Assembly: GCF_002013915.1 (NCBI RefSeq)
Contig: NZ_MBTF01000023.1
Location: forward strand, 124,001 to 188,000
Length of the DNA stretch: 64,000 nucleotides
Source of the DNA: Mucilaginibacter pedocola
Lineage (GTDB): Bacteria > Bacteroidota > Bacteroidia > Sphingobacteriales > Sphingobacteriaceae
Direction of reading: 5' to 3'
The notes under the pieces are model-generated. The model searched no databases and was not told the origin of the DNA. It was given only the letters and a program-made list of their open reading frames with translations. Positions 58,951-64,000 of this stretch are shown here, piece by piece; within the stretch, counting starts at the first letter, position 1, and every line of letters starts with the position of its first letter. The position numbers were made by a program, and so were the translations under genes.

Positions 58951-58989
58951 ATCCGGCAAGGGCCTTAAAACCTTTGCCGGATTTTTTTT
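58951..58989 (+). terminator. Terminator of the PpiD-like gene
   Basis: ATCCGGCAAGG pairs with CCTTTGCCGGAT, with a one-base bulge, followed by eight T. Starts 23 bases past the stop codon. Confidence 0.85.
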
Positions 58990-59012
58990 GCTTTACATTA
59001 CGGTTTACAACC

Positions 59013-59528
59013 ATGGAGATACAGGAAAACATAGTAAACAAAGTTGCGCTTAGCGGGCTGGTAACGCTCGACCCCGCGCAGTTTTACCTGCCCGGCGAAA
59101 GGGTGGTGTATGATATAAAAGATAATTTGTTCCACGGGCTAATGCTGCGCGAGAAGGATTTCCGCGAGTTTGTAAAAGGGCACGATTGGGCACAATACCA
59201 GGATAAGTATGTAGCCATTACCTGCACGGCCGATGCTATTGTACCTGCCTGGGCCTATATGCTATTGGCCAACCGTATGGCGCCCTATGCCAAAGATGTG
59301 GTTTTTGGCGATGCCGAAGTGCTTGAAACCGTTTTGTTTGCCAAACAAATGGAAACCCTTGATGCCGAACAATACCGCGACCAAAGGCTCGTTATAAAGG
59401 GCTGTGGCGATATACCGGTACCGGTGTCGGCTTATGTAGAACTGGCAAAAAAACTTACGCCTGTTGCAAAAAGCCTGATGTTTGGCGAGCCATGCTCTAC
59501 CGTGCCTATATACAAGCGCCGCGATTAA
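59013..59528 (+). CDS. DUF2480 family protein
   Basis: 171 residues from MEIQENIVNKVALSGLVTLD; 22 additional upstream codons overlap the terminator and are not coding. It matches the DUF2480 pattern with YLPGERVVYDIKDNLFHGLMLREKDFREFV, YVAITCTADAIVPAWAYMLLA and CGDIPVPVSAYVELAKKLTPVAKSLMFGEPCSTVPI. Cytoplasmic, no known function. It begins a three-gene group (DUF2480, DUF3108, DUF3109) that is recurrent in Bacteroidota. Confidence 0.85.
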   Translation: MEIQENIVNKVALSGLVTLDPAQFYLPGERVVYDIKDNLFHGLMLREKDFREFVKGHDWAQYQDKYVAITCTADAIVPAWAYMLLANRMAPYAKDVVFGDAEVLETVLFAKQMETLDAEQYRDQRLVIKGCGDIPVPVSAYVELAKKLTPVAKSLMFGEPCSTVPIYKRRD

Positions 59529-59573
59529 ACCCTTTACGCAGAAGCGCGTCAATAGGGCAAACGCAAACCCCGA

Positions 59574-60350
59574 ATGAAGAAATATTATATAGCGCTGTTA
59601 TTGCTCACTTGCTTTGCCGGTGCTTATGCACAGGAGGCCGAGAAAACCGAAGAGGTGGCTTTTCAGGCGGGTGAACAAATAACCTATAAATTAAAGTACG
59701 GCATATTTTCTGCGGCCGAAACTACCATTAAGGTAGAGAACAGCGAGCAGAAGTTTTTTGGGAAGCCCGCGCTGCGCATACATGCCGTAGCCAACACGCT
59801 GGGTACTTTCAATTTGTTATTCAAGGTGCGTAACCAGTACCAAACGTTTATAGATCCGCATACGCTGCTGCCTTATTATTATTCGGAAGAACGGAAAGAG
59901 GGAGGCTACAAACATGCCGATAAAGTAACGTTTGACCATACTACGGGCACCATATCGGCAAATAGCGGTAAATACCCCTACAGCGGCAATGTATTCGATT
60001 TCCTGTCGGCATATTACTTTGCCCGTAATGTGGATGTATCAGGCCTGAAGATAAACGATAAGCTGGATATGCGCTATTTTTTGGAGGACGGCATACATAC
60101 GCTTACCATAACTTATTTGGGTAAAGAGCAGGTAAAATGCGGGCTGGGTACCTTCAACTGTTTAAAGTTTAACCCAACAATTATCCCGGGGCGTATATTT
60201 CGCAAAAATAGTAAGCTATATTTGTGGATTACTGACGATAAGAACCGAATACCGGTAAAAGCCCATGTAGAATTAATAGTGGGCAGCCTGGTGATGGACC
60301 TTACGCAGGCAAGCGGGCTTAAATATGCCCTAAATCCGGTGAAGAAATAA
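59574..60350 (+). CDS. DUF3108 family secreted protein
   Basis: 258 residues with a signal peptide (MKKYYIALLLLTCFAGAYA-Q). The mature body is one beta-barrel-like DUF3108 domain: GEQITYKLKYGIFSAAETTIKVE, FNLLFKVRNQYQTFIDPHTLLPYYYSEERKEGGY, KINDKLDMRYFLEDGIHTLTITYLGKEQV and IPGRIFRKNSKLYLWITDDKNRIPVKAHVEL. It is likely periplasmic or outer-membrane associated; function is not established. Its stop codon overlaps the start of the next gene (TAATG). Confidence 0.85.
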   Translation: MKKYYIALLLLTCFAGAYAQEAEKTEEVAFQAGEQITYKLKYGIFSAAETTIKVENSEQKFFGKPALRIHAVANTLGTFNLLFKVRNQYQTFIDPHTLLPYYYSEERKEGGYKHADKVTFDHTTGTISANSGKYPYSGNVFDFLSAYYFARNVDVSGLKINDKLDMRYFLEDGIHTLTITYLGKEQVKCGLGTFNCLKFNPTIIPGRIFRKNSKLYLWITDDKNRIPVKAHVELIVGSLVMDLTQASGLKYALNPVKK

Positions 60351-60916
60351 TGATGATAGAAGTAGGGAGTGTTTTACTGCACGAGGATGTGGTAAAAGAA
60401 AATTTTGTATGCAACTTAAACAAGTGCAAAGGCGCGTGCTGCCTCGAGGGCGATTCGGGTGCGCCGCTAAACCACGATGAGCTGGGCATACTGGAAGAGA
60501 TTTACCCCAAAGTAAAACCTTACATGACGGCCAAGGGCATTGCCACCATAGAAAGAGAAGGCACCCACGTAACCGATTTTGAGGGCGACTATACCACCCC
60601 CTGCGTAGATACCAATAAAGAGTGCGCTTACGTAACCTGGGAAAACGGCATAACCAAATGTGCTATTGAGAAAGCCTACGAAGAAGGCGTTATCAGTTGG
60701 CAAAAACCTATATCGTGCCATCTGTACCCCATACGCATAACCAACTACCCCGAGTTTGATGTATTGAACTACGACCGCTGGAGCATTTGCAGCCCGGCAT
60801 GCAGTTTTGGTAAAGAGCTCAAAGTATCGGTACACGAGTTTTTAAAGGGGCCGCTCATCCGTAAATACGGCGAGGAATGGTATCGCGAACTGGAGGATAC
60901 AGTTGCGGGAATTTAA
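60350..60916 (+). CDS. DUF3109 family cysteine-rich protein (YkgJ-related)
   Basis: 188 residues. Cys-containing motifs suggest a metal or iron-sulfur site: FVCNLNKCKGACC (CxxxxCxxxCC, residues about 20-31), TTPCVDTNKECAYV, TKCAIEKAYEEG, PISCHLYPIRI and WSICSPACSFGKEL. This is the typical cysteine distribution of the DUF3109/CxxCxxCC families. A cytoplasmic metal-binding role is inferred, but no reaction is known. Co-translated with the DUF3108 gene; a conserved pairing. Confidence 0.88.
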   Translation: MMIEVGSVLLHEDVVKENFVCNLNKCKGACCLEGDSGAPLNHDELGILEEIYPKVKPYMTAKGIATIEREGTHVTDFEGDYTTPCVDTNKECAYVTWENGITKCAIEKAYEEGVISWQKPISCHLYPIRITNYPEFDVLNYDRWSICSPACSFGKELKVSVHEFLKGPLIRKYGEEWYRELEDTVAGI

Positions 60917-61007
60917 AATATTCGCAGGTTTGTAGTTAAGCTTTTAGGTTCTATTTCGATTATTTTGGTAATATTGCAATAAATAATTGCTTATCTAATA
61001 ATCGTTA

Positions 61008-62144
61008 ATGAAAAAAGCACTAATAACAGGTATAACTGGTCAGGACGGCGCATACTTAGCTGAATTTTTGTTAAAAAAAGGTTACGAGGTACATGGCGTT
61101 AAACGCCGCTCGTCGTCTTTTAATACCGATAGGATAGACCACCTATACCACGACCCGCACGAAAAAGGCGTTAAGCTGCACCTTCATTACGGCGATCTTA
61201 CCGACTCAACGGCCCTTATCAGGCTGATACAGGAAATTCAACCCGACGAAATTTATAACCTTGGTGCGCAAAGCCACGTTAAGGTGAGCTTTGATACACC
61301 GGAGTATACCGCCAATGCCGATGGTATTGGGGTATTGCGTATATTAGAGGCAATACGTTTGCTGGGCCTTACTCAAAAAACCCGCATTTACCAGGCCTCT
61401 ACTTCTGAGCTTTATGGTTTGGTACAAGCCGTTCCGCAAAGCGAAACCACGCCGTTTTACCCGCGTTCACCTTATGCAGTAGCAAAACTTTACGGCTACT
61501 GGATAATTGTGAACTACCGCGAAGCTTATGGTATGTATGCCTGCAACGGTATATTGTTTAACCACGAGAGCCCTATACGGGGAGAAACTTTCGTAACCCG
61601 TAAAATTACACGTGCCGTTGCCAAAATATCCTTAGGGTTACAGGGCTGCCTTTACGTGGGTAACTTAGGCGCACAACGCGACTGGGGCCACGCTAAAGAC
61701 TATATAGCCGCAATGTGGCTGATGCTGCAGCAAGATAAGCCTGAAGATTATGTTATAGCTACCGGCGTAACTACAACCGTGCGCGACTTCATCAAAATGT
61801 CGTTCCACGAATTGGGTATCAACGTAGAATTTAGCGGCAAAGATGAGAACGAAAAAGGCGTTATCATAGATGTTGACCAGGCTAAAGTACAAGCGCTGGG
61901 CTTAAACTACGCTGCATTACACTCGGGCCAAACAGTAGTAAAGGTTGACCCTAAATACTTCAGGCCTACTGAGGTTGATTTGCTGATAGGCGACCCTACA
62001 AAATCGAAAAAACAATTGGGTTGGGAGCCGAAATACGACCTGCAAGCCCTGGTTACCGACATGGTACAATCAGACCTTGACCTGGCCAAAAAAGACGAGC
62101 ATTTGAAAAAAGGCGGTTACAAAACACTCAATTATTTCGAATAG
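61008..62144 (+). CDS. gmd: GDP-mannose 4,6-dehydratase
   Basis: 378 residues of the extended SDR fold. Nucleotide site GITGQDGAYLAEFLLKKGYEVHG (residues 8-30), catalytic YPRSPYAVAKLYGYW (Tyr/Lys near 161-165), YQASTSELYG with the Ser/Thr before it, and RPTEVDLLIGDPTKSKKQLGWEPKY near the end. The sugar substrate pocket residues LFNHESPIRG are present, fitting Gmd closely. It makes GDP-4-keto-6-deoxymannose, the precursor of GDP-fucose or GDP-rhamnose for surface glycans. The partner synthase or reductase is not in the window. Confidence 0.95.
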   Translation: MKKALITGITGQDGAYLAEFLLKKGYEVHGVKRRSSSFNTDRIDHLYHDPHEKGVKLHLHYGDLTDSTALIRLIQEIQPDEIYNLGAQSHVKVSFDTPEYTANADGIGVLRILEAIRLLGLTQKTRIYQASTSELYGLVQAVPQSETTPFYPRSPYAVAKLYGYWIIVNYREAYGMYACNGILFNHESPIRGETFVTRKITRAVAKISLGLQGCLYVGNLGAQRDWGHAKDYIAAMWLMLQQDKPEDYVIATGVTTTVRDFIKMSFHELGINVEFSGKDENEKGVIIDVDQAKVQALGLNYAALHSGQTVVKVDPKYFRPTEVDLLIGDPTKSKKQLGWEPKYDLQALVTDMVQSDLDLAKKDEHLKKGGYKTLNYFE

Positions 62145-62168
62145 CATTTATTGATACCCCGGCATTAT

Positions 62169-63776
62169 ATGAAGAAACTTCTAATCAGCAGTGTTGTATT
62201 ACTGGCTACTATGGGTGCTGCGAAGGCGCAATCGGTTTACCAGCCCTATAACTTCCAGTTTTACCAAAAGCTGGATGCCGAGGTATATTCTACCAAAACA
62301 AGGGTTCACTCGTCCATGAAACCCTTTTATTCGGACAATCCGCTGCTGAAGGCTAAGTTTGATTCGATTTTGAATTACGGTGTGGTTAAGGATGGCGCCT
62401 ATGCCAAAATTTTTAACGAGCACCTCATAGATTCTAAAAGCTCGGATGCTACTTTTTATGCCGACCTGCTGCCTGATTTTAATATTGGCCGCGATTTTAG
62501 CGGTAAAAAAACTACCTATTACAACTCGTTGGGTTTGCAAATAGGCGGTACTGCAGGTAGCAAGTTCAGCTACAGTATTGAAGGTTACCTCAACAGCATG
62601 AAAGCCCCCGACTACCTGGATACTTACATCAGTCAGGTAGGCATAGTGCCCGGGATGGCTTACGCCAGAAGGGTTAACGGAAAAGCGGATGTTTACAACT
62701 GGAGTTATATAACCGCTACAGCATCGTACTCCCCTTATAAATTTATTAACCTGAGCATAGGGCGCGATAAAACTTTTATTGGCGATGGCTACCGTTCGGT
62801 GTTTTTATCAGATAACTCGTCGCCTGCGCCGTTCTTCCGTGTAACTGCCGATGTGGGTAACGTAAAATACATGGCCATGTGGGCCATGTACCACGACCCT
62901 GCCAACACCAGCAGCATAGGGCAGGACCGTACCAAGTTTGGCGTTTTCCACTATCTGGATTGGAATGTGAGCAACCGCCTTTCGTTCGGTTTCTTCGATT
63001 CGGTTATATGGGCCAGTAAAGATGAAACCGGGCACCAGCGCGGGTTCGATTTTGCATACATCAACCCCTTTATATTCCTGAGGCCTGTTGAGGCATCAAG
63101 CGGCTCGCCCGATAATGCTTTGATAGGGCTTACCAGCAAGTATAAAGTTGTTGACGGGCTTACGCTGTACGGGCAATTTGGGTTGGATGAATTTGAATCG
63201 AAAAACTTTTTCCATAACCCGGGTAACTACCGCAACAAGTTTGCATGGCAATTGGGCCTACGTGGTGCCGACCTGTTTGGTGTTAAAAACCTAAACTACC
63301 TTGCCGAAACCAGCACAGCCAGGCCGTATACTTATTCAGAGCGTTCATCAATTATCAACTACACCGCTAATAGCGAAATGCTGGCACACCCGTTTGGTGC
63401 CAACTTCCGCGAGTATGTAGGTTTGCTTAACTACGCCTACAAACGCTTCAACTTTATGGGTGAGGCCGATTACGGCCACTACGGTTTGGATATAAATAAC
63501 CTTAACTACGGTAAAAACCCTTTCTTAAATTACCAAAACCCTGCTAAGGTTGATGGTAACTACATTGGCCAGGGCCTAACCACCAATATGATTTACCTGC
63601 AGGGCAAAGTAGCCTTTTTACTAAACCCCAAATACAACCTGAGGCTCGAGTTGGGCGGCATTTACCGCAGCGAGAAAAACGACGAGTTTCATGATAAAAC
63701 GGGTATGATCACCTTCGGTATCCGCAGCTCTTTCCGCGATTTGCATAGCGATATAGTAAGCTTTAAATCGCATTAA
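62169..63776 (+). CDS. Outer-membrane protein, RemB/Wzi-like
   Basis: 535 residues from MKKLLISSVVLLATMGAAKAQ, a signal peptide; an ATG six codons upstream is less likely. Long beta-barrel pattern throughout: YKFINLSIGRDKTFIGDGYRSVFLSDNSSPAPFFRVTADVGN, FDFAYINPFIFLRPVEASSGSPDN, YGQFGLDEFESKNFFHNPGNYRNKFAWQLGLRG and the terminal strand GMITFGIRSSF. The arrangement resembles capsule-assembly Wzi proteins and the gliding protein RemB of Bacteroidota. It follows gmd closely, which fits a surface-glycan connection. The exact function is inferred. Confidence 0.75.
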   Translation: MKKLLISSVVLLATMGAAKAQSVYQPYNFQFYQKLDAEVYSTKTRVHSSMKPFYSDNPLLKAKFDSILNYGVVKDGAYAKIFNEHLIDSKSSDATFYADLLPDFNIGRDFSGKKTTYYNSLGLQIGGTAGSKFSYSIEGYLNSMKAPDYLDTYISQVGIVPGMAYARRVNGKADVYNWSYITATASYSPYKFINLSIGRDKTFIGDGYRSVFLSDNSSPAPFFRVTADVGNVKYMAMWAMYHDPANTSSIGQDRTKFGVFHYLDWNVSNRLSFGFFDSVIWASKDETGHQRGFDFAYINPFIFLRPVEASSGSPDNALIGLTSKYKVVDGLTLYGQFGLDEFESKNFFHNPGNYRNKFAWQLGLRGADLFGVKNLNYLAETSTARPYTYSERSSIINYTANSEMLAHPFGANFREYVGLLNYAYKRFNFMGEADYGHYGLDINNLNYGKNPFLNYQNPAKVDGNYIGQGLTTNMIYLQGKVAFLLNPKYNLRLELGGIYRSEKNDEFHDKTGMITFGIRSSFRDLHSDIVSFKSH

Positions 63777-63891
63777 TTTATTTCATAGTGGGCGTTGTAA
63801 TCAAGGCTTTTTTCTTATCATTGTGATAGAAATGCGATTCCCTATTAGTCGCATTTTAAAAGAAAACTTGAACCTTATTTGATTAAACTCC

Positions 63892-64000
63892 ATGAAGAAA
63901 ATTCTACTTTTTGCGGTCGTATGCCTATTCGGCCTGAATGCCCATGCGCAATTTGAAAGTGCAAAACAAATTTACGAAAGCCCAAAACTGAAAGATGCGG
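63892..64000 (+). CDS. Secreted protein, start only (3' truncated)
   Basis: 36 codons are visible. The opening MKKILLFAVVCLFGLNAHAQ is a signal peptide with cleavage near residue 19, followed by FESAKQIYESPKLKDA. Too little remains to assign a family. It is the next gene after the RemB/Wzi-like protein (115-base gap). Confidence 0.7.
   Translation, partial: MKKILLFAVVCLFGLNAHAQFESAKQIYESPKLKDA

Noticed and set aside
61008..63776. Capsule or O-antigen biosynthesis cluster
   Set aside because: Only gmd and a Wzi/RemB-like protein are present. No flippase, polymerase or glycosyltransferase run follows in the window.

Overview
The window comes from a Bacteroidota chromosome, most likely family Sphingobacteriaceae and Mucilaginibacter-like. 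This is inferred from gene content: a type IX secretion (type B) C-terminal domain, a BlaI/M56 regulator pair, DUF2480/DUF3108/DUF3109 proteins, a mutL-rhomboid-rhomboid order, an RND-TolC operon, TAnnTTTG-type -7 elements and many intergenic inverted repeats. I could not run a search, so the genus is a guess. Most of the window is ordinary chromosomal backbone, with no phage, IS transposase, rRNA operon or CRISPR array.

Layout: 1-6.6 kb has a truncated glycoside hydrolase, a two-gene glycosyltransferase unit, an AraC regulator divergent from an acyltransferase, and a DUF1080 lipoprotein. A gene remnant lies at 3.66-3.76 kb. A tRNA-Val (UAC) is at 6.8 kb. 7.3-8.4 kb is a non-coding stretch with three tandem copies of a roughly 75-nt RNA-like unit. 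Each copy has its own intrinsic terminator, a -24/-12 (sigma-54-type) promoter and an upstream TTCCCC element at exactly the same distance. Two secreted ferritin-like proteins follow. 10-17 kb holds a very Gln-rich secreted protein, a 2OG-Fe(II) oxygenase, a beta-CASP nuclease-like protein and a BlaI repressor with an M56/TonB-type sensor. 17.6-31.7 kb has a PAS protein, a 51-aa membrane protein, an M61 peptidase, an RND efflux operon, a response regulator, a BadF-type kinase, a RibD-like reductase, lnt and rsmI. 31.9-46.1 kb has serS, a zeta-toxin module, a serine hydrolase/amidohydrolase pair, mutL, two rhomboids, an EEP hydrolase, an epimerase, an LpxH-like hydrolase and a WG-repeat-like protein. 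46.2-64 kb has EcsC, a T9SS cargo protein, a TPR protein with a small membrane partner, a glycosyltransferase, purQ, coaX, an outer-membrane protein, lptC, a PpiD-like chaperone, DUF2480/3108/3109, gmd, a RemB/Wzi-like protein and the start of one more secreted protein.

Many genes serve the envelope: lnt, lptC, PpiD, LpxH, RND efflux, outer-membrane proteins and surface sugars. The most unusual content is the triplicated small-RNA locus. Its conserved single-stranded segment could pair with the start codon region of the ferritin-like gene just downstream. Second is the TPR/membrane-protein pair sharing an IDG-x-NN motif. Third is a family of at least six inverted-repeat elements with TGTCATTTCGA ends, plus four other inverted-repeat types.
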